Source of the DNA: Burkholderiales bacterium
GTDB lineage: Bacteria; Pseudomonadota; Gammaproteobacteria; Burkholderiales; SG8-41
DNA: 64,000 nt
Direction: 5' to 3'
Assembly: GCA_020854035.1 (NCBI GenBank)
Contig: JADZGE010000058.1
Coordinates: forward strand, 43,001-107,000
The first letter of the stretch is position 1. Every line of letters starts with the position of its first letter. Position numbers and translations under genes: made by a program. Shown in pieces: positions 28,805 through 37,444 of this stretch. The notes below the pieces were generated by a model that did not search any database, had not been told where the DNA came from, and worked only from the letters and a program-made list of their open reading frames with translations.

Positions 28805-28972
28805 ATACCGGGAGTTGGCAACGCGACCGGGCGGCAGGGCCGCCCCGGGACATCGTGACGGGCGACACCTCGGCCGCGGGCCGCTGCCGCGCCGCCGGAC
28901 CGCGTTGCGCCACCGCCACGATGGTCTATGATCCAGCTTGAGAAAGCGAGTGCTTTCTCAAAGGGATGAGCA

Positions 28973-29674
28973 ATGATCGAAACGACGGCTAAACGGGGCC
29001 TTCGGCCGCAGGACCCTCGGGACTGGGCGCCGGTCGTTCGCCCCGCGCTCCAGGAAGAAGTCGTGGCGCGCATCCGGCAATTGATCGACGATGGTGTCCT
29101 GATGCCGGGGAGCCGCATCCCGGAACGACAGCTCTGCGCACAGCTCGGAATATCGCGTACCCCGTTAAGAGAGGCATTCCGCACCCTCGCGACCGCCGGG
29201 CTGATCGAGGTCCAGCCGCGCCGTGGGGCCACCGTCAAGCGCCTGCAGCCGGACGAGATCGACCACATGTTCGAGGCGCTCGAAGCACTCGAGGGCGTCG
29301 CCGGGGAACTCGCCTGCGAGCGCATATCGGACGAAGAACTCTCGGCAATCGAAGTACTGCACGGGAAGATGATGTCGTGCTACCACCGGCGCCGGCAGCG
29401 CCGTTTCTTCGAGATCAATCAGGAAATCCACGAACGAATCGTCAAGGCCGCGGCCAATCCGGTCTTGTCCCGCGTGTATGAAGGCTTGAGCGGCCAGATC
29501 CGGCGGATCCGCTACCTCGGGAAAAGCACCGACAGGCAGTGGGCCATCGCGGCCGAGGAACATGAAGCCATCATGCAGGCACTGAAGGCGAGGAACAGGC
29601 GGCGGTTGGGCGCAACCTTGCGTGCGCACTTGAAGAACAAGCGACAACGCGTCAAGTCCCTGCTCGGGACGTAG
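28973..29674 (+). CDS. GntR-family (FCD domain) transcriptional regulator
   Basis: 233 residues. Winged helix at about 20-90 (LCAQLGISRTPLREAFRTLA is the recognition region), then an FCD effector domain with DHMFEALEALEGVAGELAC, FFEINQEIHERIV and EEHEAIMQALKARN, where Asp/His residues often bind a metal and carboxylate ligand. The two regulators in this window (here and at 35001) share most of these motifs and are clear paralogs. It is divergent from the DapA-like gene with operator A between them, so it probably controls operon A and itself in response to a pathway acid. Some residual activator function cannot be excluded. Confidence 0.88.
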   Translation: MIETTAKRGLRPQDPRDWAPVVRPALQEEVVARIRQLIDDGVLMPGSRIPERQLCAQLGISRTPLREAFRTLATAGLIEVQPRRGATVKRLQPDEIDHMFEALEALEGVAGELACERISDEELSAIEVLHGKMMSCYHRRRQRRFFEINQEIHERIVKAAANPVLSRVYEGLSGQIRRIRYLGKSTDRQWAIAAEEHEAIMQALKARNRRRLGATLRAHLKNKRQRVKSLLGT

Positions 29675-29748
29675 CGTCCCGACCCGAGGGTTTCCTTTTC
29701 GGCTCGCCGTGAAGCGAGGATGCGGGGGCGCCTCCTTCCGCCGGACAA

Positions 29749-30729
29749 TCATTGCGGCTGGATTCCCGCGGCGACGGCGATCTTGCGGTACTTCTCGATT
29801 TCCGCTCTCTGCAACTGGGCAAGCTGCTCGGCGCTGCTGCCGGCCGCCTCGGCGCCGGCCTCGATCATGCGTTGCCTGTATTCGGGCGACTTGATGATCC
29901 TTACCATCTCGGTGTTGAGCCTGTCGACAATGTCCCTGGGTGTTTTCGCCGGGACCCACGCCGCAAACCACACCACGATGTCGAATCCCGACAGACCTGA
30001 TTCATTCATGGTGGGCACCTCGGGAAGCGCGCTGACGCGCTGCAGGGACGTGAGCGCCAGCGCCCGGAGCTTGCCTGCCCTCACGTTGGGAATCGCCGAC
30101 AACAGCGCCACGAATCCGGCCGGCACCTCGCCCCCGACAAGGCCTATCAGCGCGGGCGCCCCGCCCTTGTATGCCACGTGCATCATGTCGAGCTTGAGCG
30201 TCGACTTCATGTACTCGCCGGCGAAATGATGCACCGTGCCGATGCCGATCGACGCATAGCTCAGCGCACCCGGTTTGGCGCGTGCAAGCGCCACCAGCTC
30301 TTTCACCGACTTCACGGGCAATGACGGGTGCGTCATGAAGACCAGCGGGGAGATCGAGGCCAGCGTTACCGGCTGGAAATCCTTTACCGGGTCGTAACTC
30401 ATGTTCTTGTACGCCACCAGGTTGGTCGACATCTCCATGGCGGCGCCCACGAGCACGGTGTAGCCGTCGGGCGCGCTCTTGGCGACGATATCCGCGCCGA
30501 TCATCCCGCTCGCCCCGCTCCGGTTCTCGACCACCATCGGCTTGCCCCAGCGTTCCGTGAGCTTCTGCGCGATCGGGCGTGCCGTGAGATCGGTGCCACC
30601 GCCCGCCGCGTAGGACACCACGAAGCGGACGGCTTTCGCCGGGTACTCTTGCGCCCCCGCGGGCACGATCACGAACGCCGCGAGGAGCGGGAGCGCTCCA
30701 CGCGACAACCCTTTGCAACGTTCTTTCAT
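29749..30729 (-). CDS. Bug/TctC-family periplasmic substrate-binding protein (5 of 9)
   Basis: 326 residues from the ATG at 30729 behind GGAGGAGAAC; the track start 26 codons upstream is in the intergenic region. Signal peptide GALPLLAAFVIVPAGAQ; mature EYPAKAVRFVVSYAAGGGTD. The signature loop is HVAYKGGA, with Ala in place of Pro, a mild deviation from the family. It is the last gene of operon B, 74 nt after the amidohydrolase gene, and is convergent with the GntR gene at 28973. Confidence 0.9.
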   Translation of the reverse strand: MKERCKGLSRGALPLLAAFVIVPAGAQEYPAKAVRFVVSYAAGGGTDLTARPIAQKLTERWGKPMVVENRSGASGMIGADIVAKSAPDGYTVLVGAAMEMSTNLVAYKNMSYDPVKDFQPVTLASISPLVFMTHPSLPVKSVKELVALARAKPGALSYASIGIGTVHHFAGEYMKSTLKLDMMHVAYKGGAPALIGLVGGEVPAGFVALLSAIPNVRAGKLRALALTSLQRVSALPEVPTMNESGLSGFDIVVWFAAWVPAKTPRDIVDRLNTEMVRIIKSPEYRQRMIEAGAEAAGSSAEQLAQLQRAEIEKYRKIAVAAGIQPQ

Positions 30730-30803
30730 GTTCTCCTCCGTCCCGTGATGTCGATATGCCGCACGGACTGTTCCCATTCCAGCGAGGCTCAACTTCAATC
30801 CGT

Positions 30804-31826
30804 TCATTCATCCGCCCGAAACCGGTCTTGCGCTTGCCCCATTCCGAAAAATGCGCATGCCGTTCGGTGGCGCAACCAGTCGCCGCTTTCCTCCGTGATG
30901 CGCGGCTGCTCTCTCCAGTCCGCCCGCGGGTCGGACAGTTCCATGTCGAAAGGAAAATCACTGCCGAGCATTACGCGGTCGGCGCCCACCGTCTCGATCA
31001 GAAAAGCAAGCGGCCCGGGGCCATGAATGATCGTATCGTAGTAGAACCGGCGCAAGTACTCGCTTGGTTTCCCCAGTGCCCGCCGGCACTCGGGGCGGAC
31101 CGCGAAGCCGCGGTCCAGCCGTCCCATGATGTACGGCAGGAAGCCCCCCGCCTGGCCCAGGCAGAGCTTCAGGTTCGGAAAGCGGTCAAGGACACCCGAA
31201 AAAACCAGACGCGCCGCCGCCAACGTGGTGTCCGCGGGAAATCCGACGAGATTCTGCAGGTGGAATTCCCGCATCCGGTCGCTCCCGACGACGTTGTGAG
31301 GATGAATGAGTACGGCAAGCCCCAGCGACTCGAGAGCCTCGAAAATCGGCCAGAACCGTTCGTCGTCCAGATCAACGCCGTTGACGTTCGAGCCTATCTC
31401 GACGCCGCAGAGCCCGCTCCGCTTGATGCTGTCGCATTCGCGAAGCGCGAGTTTCGCGTCATGCATCGGGACCGTGCCGAGCCCGGCGAAACGGCCCGCG
31501 CTGCCGTTGACGATCTCCGCGATCGCGTCATTCTCGGCCCGGATGATGCCGTAGCTCGCCTGCGGGTCGGCCCAGTAATAGAAAAGAAAGGGAGGCGGCG
31601 TCAGGACCTGGGTGGAAATGCCGTGACCGGCGAGATACCGGCGCCTGAAGTCGAGGTCGTAGAAACCCGGTCCGATCGGTCCCCACGGGCGCTCCGGAGT
31701 GATCACGAAAATCCGGCCGTCGTCCCGCACCTGCACCGGCGTGCCATAGCGAGCGCCGTCCCGTCGCAGGAGATCGAGGATGCTCGCCGGCAGAAAATGA
31801 CTGTGCGCGTCAATGCAGATGCTCAC
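30804..31826 (-). CDS. ACMSD-like amidohydrolase (decarboxylase or hydrolase)
   Basis: 340 residues, ATG at 31826. It has the amidohydrolase metal motif IDAHSHFLP (H-x-H) at the start, VLIHPHNVVG in the middle, LCLGQAGGFLPYIMGRLDRG and the C-terminal VMLGSDFPFDMEL with the metal-binding Asp. This set matches the aminocarboxymuconate-semialdehyde decarboxylase (ACMSD) group of zinc decarboxylases and hydrolases. It is in operon B between two Bug genes. A decarboxylation of an unsaturated or aromatic acid would fit, but the reaction cannot be fixed from sequence. Confidence 0.87.
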   Translation of the reverse strand: MSICIDAHSHFLPASILDLLRRDGARYGTPVQVRDDGRIFVITPERPWGPIGPGFYDLDFRRRYLAGHGISTQVLTPPPFLFYYWADPQASYGIIRAENDAIAEIVNGSAGRFAGLGTVPMHDAKLALRECDSIKRSGLCGVEIGSNVNGVDLDDERFWPIFEALESLGLAVLIHPHNVVGSDRMREFHLQNLVGFPADTTLAAARLVFSGVLDRFPNLKLCLGQAGGFLPYIMGRLDRGFAVRPECRRALGKPSEYLRRFYYDTIIHGPGPLAFLIETVGADRVMLGSDFPFDMELSDPRADWREQPRITEESGDWLRHRTACAFFGMGQAQDRFRADE

Positions 31827-31996
31827 GTAATACCTGCCTCCTTGCCGGGTCGCTGGCTCAACACGACCGCGATCCTGCGCGCGGGGGAAGACTCCTTCAT
31901 CGGCTACGCCGCGATGGACGCCCGGATGACGGCTTCAACCCATGCGCGAGCGGGCGGAACCCGGGCCGGATGAAGAGTCAGGAGGCCGCGCGTGCA

Positions 31997-32971
31997 TCAG
32001 TCTGCACGGGCTCCCGCGGCCCTGGCTACCTTGCCCCAACGTTCGATTTCGTTTTGAACGAACGCACCGAACTGCTGCGGCGGTTCGCCGCCCGGTGTCG
32101 CGCCTTGGCTGATCCAGACATCCTTCAGTGACTGACTGTCGAGCGCGCGCACGATCTCCCCGTGCATTCGGTCGATGATGGCCTGAGGCGTGCCCTTGCG
32201 CGCCCACACGGCATACCACGTGCCGATCACGAACTCCGGAAGGCCGGCTTCCGCCGTTGTCGGGATTTCGCCAAAGCCGGGCGCGCGCTGCTTCGAAGCG
32301 ACGGCAAGCGCCCTCACCTTGCCGCCGCGGATCGCTCCCGCCGAGGCGCCGAGCGCGTCGACCATCATGTGGATCTCCCCTCCAATGAGCGCTGCCATGG
32401 CGGGCCCGTTTCCCTTGTACGGTATGTGCAGTATGTCGGTCTTCGTCAATATCTTGAACATCTCGCCCGAGACATGGTGGGAAGTGCCATTGCCACCCGA
32501 GCCGAAGGAGTACCTGCCGGGTTGTGACTGTAACGTGGCGATCAGCTCCTTCAGACTGAAGACACGCAGGCGGTCGGGATTCACCTCGATCACCTGCGGC
32601 ATGTGCGCGATCGAGGTGACCGGGGAGAAATCGCGCTCGAGGTCGTAATCGAGCCTCGTGTACACGCTCGGCGCGATCGCGTGGTGCACCGCCCCCATGA
32701 AGAACGTGTAGCCGTCGGGCGCCGCGCGCGAGGCCACCGTCGCGCCGACGTTGCCGCCGGCGCCGGCGTTATTCTGGATGACGAACGATCTCCCGGTCTG
32801 CTTCAGCAATTGCGCGGCCAGCGGGCGCGCAAACGCGTCGGTACCACCGCCCGGGGGAAACGGAACGATCAGGATAACCGGCCTGCCGGGCCAGTCCGTC
32901 TGTGCGCAAGCGGGCAACGACAATCCGGCGGCTACATATGCAATGACGATCAGCACGGCAGCTCGTGGCAT
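31997..32971 (-). CDS. Bug/TctC-family periplasmic substrate-binding protein (6 of 9)
   Basis: 324 residues from the ATG at 32971 behind GGCGGAGAG; a GTG two codons upstream is in frame. Signal peptide VLIVIAYVAAGLSLPACAQ; mature TDWPGRPVILIVPFPPGGGTD. The loop motif is HIPYKGNG and the region usually reading DVPT is GEIPTTAEAGLPEF. It follows the nitrilase gene by 106 nt in operon B. It is the only receptor here with a Trp in its opening motif and an Asp-Trp just after the cleavage site. Confidence 0.9.
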   Translation of the reverse strand: MPRAAVLIVIAYVAAGLSLPACAQTDWPGRPVILIVPFPPGGGTDAFARPLAAQLLKQTGRSFVIQNNAGAGGNVGATVASRAAPDGYTFFMGAVHHAIAPSVYTRLDYDLERDFSPVTSIAHMPQVIEVNPDRLRVFSLKELIATLQSQPGRYSFGSGGNGTSHHVSGEMFKILTKTDILHIPYKGNGPAMAALIGGEIHMMVDALGASAGAIRGGKVRALAVASKQRAPGFGEIPTTAEAGLPEFVIGTWYAVWARKGTPQAIIDRMHGEIVRALDSQSLKDVWISQGATPGGEPPQQFGAFVQNEIERWGKVARAAGARAD

Positions 32972-33077
32972 TGTCACTCTCCGCCTTCGTGTCGCGCCTT
33001 CACCGCGGGCCGGGACGCAATGCCCGGTATTCCATCCATTGCCTGACGCGGAGACCTCTCGCCGGCTGGGCGATCTC

Positions 33078-34733
33078 TCACGCCGCGGGTCCGGCGGGCT
33101 CGTTGAATTTCGCGTAAAACTGGGGGCGTCGATTCCTGATGAGATCCGTTCCGGGGCGAATCTGCTTGTCGCGCGCCCACGCCAGGTTCAGATACTGGAA
33201 AACATAGTCCGTCTGTCCCTGGCCCGCCCGCGACGCGATCGCCCCGTTGGGGAGAATTACCTTGCTGTCCCCGGCGCAGGGCGCATCCAGGCGGTTTGCC
33301 GCGACGACGAAAATCTTGTTCTCCAGGGCGCGCTCTCGCGAGAACAGAGCGGATTCGCGAGGGTGGCGCCAAGCCGAGGGCATCAGGATAACGTCCGCGC
33401 CGAGACAGGTGAGAATACGCGCGACTTCGCAGAAGCGCACTTCGTGCCCGAGCATGATCCCGGCATTGCCGAACGGCAGCTCGAGCACGCAGTAGTCGTT
33501 GCCCGCGGTGGCCCATCGTGCCTCGCTTTCGGTCAGGTGCACCTTGCGGTAGCGGGTGGCGACGTTGCCGTCGGCTCCCACGACGAACGCGGTATGGTAG
33601 AGCCGGCCGCCGTCCTGTTCGACGAGGCTCAATACGTAATTGGCTCCCCATTGCTTCGCCGCCCTGCCGAACTCATCGAGTGCCCTCGGCGTCAACGCCG
33701 CCGATTGCCGGAGCTGCTCGGAGCCGGCATCCGGTCGGCACAGAAAAAGCTCGGGAAAGACAATGAGTCTCGCGTTCTCGCGCGCGGCCTCCCAGCCGGT
33801 GCGCACCGCCAGATCCAGCGTCGCGCGATCGTCGCCGCCGGTATTGGTAACCTGCAGCGCGGCGACGAGCACGGCGAGCCTGGCCGGCACCACGGGCGTA
33901 TTCACGATTCGCGATATCGGCAGCGACTCGTACGGCGAGGTCAGAATTCCATAGGTGTCGGGTCGGCGCCCCCGCAGAATACCGCCGGCGCCCGCACGCA
34001 CTCGCCTGACGGCGTCAAGATCGATGTCGCCGTACACGATCTCCTCTTTTTCGCCACTGCCATGCGCGACTTCCGTCCCATCCGGGGCGATGATGAGCGT
34101 ATGCCCGGGATACGTCAGCCCCTCTTCCTTCCCGAACTTGTCGGCACTGATGATCCATGCCTCGCTCTCGTTGCCGCGCGTCGGCACGTGCATCTCGTGC
34201 TGCTCGTGGGTGGTGGAATTCGTGATATGCAGGAGAATCTCCGCACCGTTGAGCGTCAGCGCCCGCGCCCCTTCCGGGATGCGTGCATCGGCGCAGATGA
34301 ACATGCCGATCTTGCCGATTTCGGTATCGAATACCGGATATCCCGTCGTCCCCCACGTGAAGAAATCGGGATCGAAATCGAAAAGAAAGTTCTTCTGGTA
34401 GCGTCCGATCAAACCGTCCGGCCCGACCAGAGCGGCCGAGTTGAACACCTTCTCGCCATCCTTTTCCGACAATCCGATCGCCACGTATACCTTGAGGCGG
34501 GCCGCGAGCCTGGCGATTTCGGTGGTGAATTCGCCGGGAATCGGATCTGCGCATTGGACCGCGTGGACCTGGTCCTTCCACACGTAGCCGGAGTTCATGC
34601 ATTCGGGGAACACAATGAGCTTCGCCCCGCGTCCGGCCGCCTCTTCGATTGCCCGCACCACGGTGGTGAGGTTCCGCCTGGGGTCAGCCAGCGTCGAGAA
34701 CGTCTGGATAGCCGCAGCCTTGAACTTGGTCAT
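33078..34733 (-). CDS. Tandem nitrilase-superfamily protein, second domain lacking the Cys nucleophile
   Basis: 551 residues formed by two carbon-nitrogen hydrolase domains. Domain 1 (about 1-275) has the full triad: E44 in VFPECMNSG, K114 in RYQKNFLFD and C148 in MFICADARIPE. Domain 2 (about 285-535) has E328 in VFPELFLC and K397 in RYRKVHLTE, but at the nucleophile position it reads GIMLGHEVRFCE, so the Cys is replaced by Gly429. Domain 1 could hydrolyse a nitrile, amide or carbamoyl bond; domain 2 is probably structural or regulatory. It is the first gene of operon B, opposite a GntR gene with operator B between. Confidence 0.88.
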   Translation of the reverse strand: MTKFKAAAIQTFSTLADPRRNLTTVVRAIEEAAGRGAKLIVFPECMNSGYVWKDQVHAVQCADPIPGEFTTEIARLAARLKVYVAIGLSEKDGEKVFNSAALVGPDGLIGRYQKNFLFDFDPDFFTWGTTGYPVFDTEIGKIGMFICADARIPEGARALTLNGAEILLHITNSTTHEQHEMHVPTRGNESEAWIISADKFGKEEGLTYPGHTLIIAPDGTEVAHGSGEKEEIVYGDIDLDAVRRVRAGAGGILRGRRPDTYGILTSPYESLPISRIVNTPVVPARLAVLVAALQVTNTGGDDRATLDLAVRTGWEAARENARLIVFPELFLCRPDAGSEQLRQSAALTPRALDEFGRAAKQWGANYVLSLVEQDGGRLYHTAFVVGADGNVATRYRKVHLTESEARWATAGNDYCVLELPFGNAGIMLGHEVRFCEVARILTCLGADVILMPSAWRHPRESALFSRERALENKIFVVAANRLDAPCAGDSKVILPNGAIASRAGQGQTDYVFQYLNLAWARDKQIRPGTDLIRNRRPQFYAKFNEPAGPAA

Positions 34734-34831
34734 CGCCAGCCTTTCGGATTATTGCCCGTCTCGAACTGCGGAACCGCGCCTCGGGGTGCAGCTCGATCGC
34801 CCCACTCGGAAGTTGCCGTGCGCGCGGCATC

Positions 34832-34847
34832 TTGTATACGATATACC
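34832..34847. promoter_or_regulatory. GntR/FCD operator B
   Basis: The sequence TTGTATACGATATACC lies between the tandem nitrilase gene (start 34733) and the divergent GntR gene (start 35001). Its core GTATACGATATACC matches 13 of 14 positions in operator A, with GTATAC itself a palindrome. The outer right arm is less symmetrical than in A. It is about 101 nt from the nitrilase start codon and 154 nt from the regulator start codon. Confidence 0.6.
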
Positions 34848-35000
34848 GCGTGCCCTGTCTAGCCGATTTTCGAGGCGAAGTCAAGAAAAATGAACCCGCA
34901 TCTCGTACCCGCGCAGGATTACGGGAAAGAAGGGCGCGCCTCCGCCCGCGTGACAACCTCCAGCGGGTTGTGATAACAGGTTGAAAACCTGAGTAGAACC

Positions 35001-35777
35001 ATGGACCCTGCCGAACCGAAATCGCGGGGAACTCGCGCCGAGATCGCCCGGATCCGCCGTAAACCGCTGCCGGACGAGGTGGCGGCCCGCTTGCGTCAGT
35101 TGATCTCGGACGGGAACCTCAGGCCGGGCACACGGATGTACGAGAAACCGCTCTCCGAGCAGCTCGGCGTGTCGCGTACCCCTCTTCGAGAAGCGTTCAA
35201 AGTGCTGGCCACAGAAGGCCTGCTCGAAATCGTGCCCCACAGGGGAGCCATCATCGCCACGCTCACCCTGCGGGACCTCGACCACATGTTCACCGTCCTC
35301 GGCGCGCTGGAAGCTCTGGCGGGGGAACTGGCGTGTTCGAACATCTCGGAAGGAGCGCTCGAGGAAATTCGTGTGCTCCATGAAAAGATGTTCAAGTGCC
35401 ACGCGGCCCGCAAGCGCGTCGAGTACTTCCGGATCAACCAGTCCATCCACGAGAGAATCATCGATGCCGCCGGTAACCCCGTCCTGTCCAGCGTGTACGC
35501 GAGCCTGAGCGGCAGGATTCGGCATGCGAGATATACCCCCGCAATTTCCGATGCGGCCTGGGCACAAGGCGCGAAGGATCATGAAATGATTCTGGCCGCG
35601 CTCGTAGCGCGCGACTCGGGGCGCCTGAACCGCATCCTCACGGATCACCTCCGGCACAAGCGCGATGGTGTGAAAGCCGCGCTGGCTCCCCGAGCCGGGA
35701 AGGACTGGCTCTCCCCGGAGCCGGCGTTGGCGGCTGAATCGTCCCGAGGCAGCGAGAGCGCCCCGCTGCTCAGATGA
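35001..35777 (+). CDS. GntR-family (FCD domain) transcriptional regulator, paralog of 28973
   Basis: 258 residues. The winged helix has LSEQLGVSRTPLREAFKVLA; the FCD part has DHMFTVLGALEALAGELAC, YFRINQSIHERIIDAAGNPV and KDHEMILAALVARD. It differs from the 28973 protein mainly at the ends, with a longer C-terminal tail. It is divergent from the tandem nitrilase and the likely regulator of operon B through operator B. Its stop overlaps the convergent RidA gene by 8 nt. Because the operators share a core, cross-talk between both regulators is plausible. Confidence 0.88.
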   Translation: MDPAEPKSRGTRAEIARIRRKPLPDEVAARLRQLISDGNLRPGTRMYEKPLSEQLGVSRTPLREAFKVLATEGLLEIVPHRGAIIATLTLRDLDHMFTVLGALEALAGELACSNISEGALEEIRVLHEKMFKCHAARKRVEYFRINQSIHERIIDAAGNPVLSSVYASLSGRIRHARYTPAISDAAWAQGAKDHEMILAALVARDSGRLNRILTDHLRHKRDGVKAALAPRAGKDWLSPEPALAAESSRGSESAPLLR

Positions 35778-36189
35778 CGGCGATCCCCTGGATCTCGATG
35801 ACGCACCCCGGCCGCGCGAAGTTCGACACGGTGACCAGCGCGCTGCATGGGTCGCGCCCCTCGTCGAAATACCCCCGGCGCATCTGCACGAAGCGATCGC
35901 CATTGCGCGGATCGTTGATGAACACGGTCATCGTGACCAGGTTCCCGAGCGTGCCGCCGGCCCGCTCCAGCGTTCGCCTGATCAACTCGAATATCGTGCG
36001 CGCCTGCGGTTCGAATTTCCCGCTGATGTCGTTGCCGTCGAGGTCCACAAGGGTGGTCTGCCCGGCGAGCCATACGATCCGCCCGCCTTCCGTGATGATC
36101 GCGGGCGAAAAACTGCGTGCCTTCTGCCAATCCGTAGGCTGGAGGTATTCGACCCTGACAGGAGACGGTGTTGCGGCGGCGGCTGACAT
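35770..36189 (-). CDS. RidA-family protein (Rid/YjgF)
   Basis: 139 residues from the ATG at 36189 behind GGGAGGAATGAC; the track start is 62 codons upstream. The family layout is present: FSPAIITEGGRIVWLAGQTT, the middle QARTIFELIRRTLERAGGTL, LVTMTVFINDPRNGDRF and C-terminal SNFARPGCVIEIQGIAVI. The usual Arg-x-x-V motif is replaced here by NFARPG. Members deaminate reactive enamines/imines or act in catabolic ring-nitrogen pathways. It is the last gene of the ferredoxin unit. A second RidA is at 43199. Confidence 0.85.
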   Translation of the reverse strand: MSAAAATPSPVRVEYLQPTDWQKARSFSPAIITEGGRIVWLAGQTTLVDLDGNDISGKFEPQARTIFELIRRTLERAGGTLGNLVTMTVFINDPRNGDRFVQMRRGYFDEGRDPCSALVTVSNFARPGCVIEIQGIAVI

Positions 36190-36378
36190 GTCATTCCTCC
36201 CTCGTGAAGAGTTCGAATTCTCGCATGATCTCGAGAACCGACCGATTCGATGAATCGGCAACGCCGGCAACCGCGCGGGCATGCCGGCCGCGGGTGGGCC
36301 CCCACAGCCCGTACAGGAACTCCGAGGCACCATCCATGACGGCGAACCGGCGCGTGAACCCGGGTGCCGGGACAACCA

Positions 36379-37404
36379 TCATGGCGCGCCAATTCCGGCA
36401 CGACGCACGATGTCGCCCCATTTCTTGACTTCGTTCCGGACAAAGTGCCCGAATTCCTCCGGCGAATTGCCGACAGGCTCCACCCCCAGCGCCAGGAACC
36501 GATCCCGCGTTTCCTGCGATTTCAGCCCGTTGACGATCGTCCCATGCAGCAGGGAGAGTACCGCTGGCGGTGTATTCGCCGGAGCGAACACGCCGAACCA
36601 CCCGTCGAGTTCGTAGCCCGGGACTCCGGACTCCGCGATGGTGGGAATATCGGGAGCGATGCTGGATCGCTTCGCGGTGGTGACCCCAAGCGCGCGCAGC
36701 CTGCCCTGGCGGACGAGCGGCATGGTCTGGAGGATATTGACGAACGTCATGGTCACGCGCCCACCGAGTACGTCGACGGTTGCGGGACTGGCGCCTTTGT
36801 AGGGGACATGCGCGATCTCGATGCGCGCGATTGCGCGCAGCAGCTCGCCGCTCAGGTGCGCCCCGGTCCCCGTTCCCGCGGATGCGTAATTGAGCTCGCC
36901 GGGCAGCTTCTTCGCCAGCGCGATGAGTTGCTGCACGTTCTTCACCGGCATCGACGGGTGTACCACGAGAAGATACGGCGTCATCGCTACCTGGCTTATT
37001 GGCGCAAAACCCTTCACCGTGTCATAAGGAACGTTCTTCTGAAGCGTGGCGTTCACGGCGAGTGCGAATGCCCCCATCAGCAATGTGTATCCGTCGGGTG
37101 CCGCACGTGCGACCGCGGCGCTGCCGACGACACTTCCCGCGCCCGGGCGGTTGTCCACTATCACGGGCTGGCCCAGCCCTTCCAGCAGCATTTCACCCAC
37201 GGCCCGCGCCAGCAGGTCGGTGGCCCCACCGGCGGTATAGCCCACGACCAGCCGTATCGGCCTGGCGGGATATTGCTGCGCGTGCGCCGTGCCGGCCGGC
37301 AGCGCGCCGATCAGCAGGAGACAGGCGAAAATCGCATGAAGCGGCGCTGTCACCAGCCCCGCGCCCACGAACCCTGTCGCCCCGCCGGCTACGCCGCATC
37401 GCAT
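36379..37404 (-). CDS. Bug/TctC-family periplasmic substrate-binding protein (7 of 9)
   Basis: Up to 341 residues from the ATG at 37404; its ribosome site (GGGAGACAACAAGCTC) is poorly spaced, and a GTG at the start of VTAPLHAIFACLLLIGAL may be the true start. The signal peptide ends GTAHAQ, then QYPARPIRLVVGYTAGGATD, HVPYKGAS and IPTIAESGVPGYELDGW. It follows the FprA-like gene by 41 nt and precedes RidA by 189 nt. The start codon is the least certain of the nine receptors. Confidence 0.87.
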   Translation of the reverse strand: MRCGVAGGATGFVGAGLVTAPLHAIFACLLLIGALPAGTAHAQQYPARPIRLVVGYTAGGATDLLARAVGEMLLEGLGQPVIVDNRPGAGSVVGSAAVARAAPDGYTLLMGAFALAVNATLQKNVPYDTVKGFAPISQVAMTPYLLVVHPSMPVKNVQQLIALAKKLPGELNYASAGTGTGAHLSGELLRAIARIEIAHVPYKGASPATVDVLGGRVTMTFVNILQTMPLVRQGRLRALGVTTAKRSSIAPDIPTIAESGVPGYELDGWFGVFAPANTPPAVLSLLHGTIVNGLKSQETRDRFLALGVEPVGNSPEEFGHFVRNEVKKWGDIVRRAGIGAP

Positions 37405-37444
37405 GAGCTTGTTGTCTCCCGGGTCGCCAACCCGCCGATCCGCG

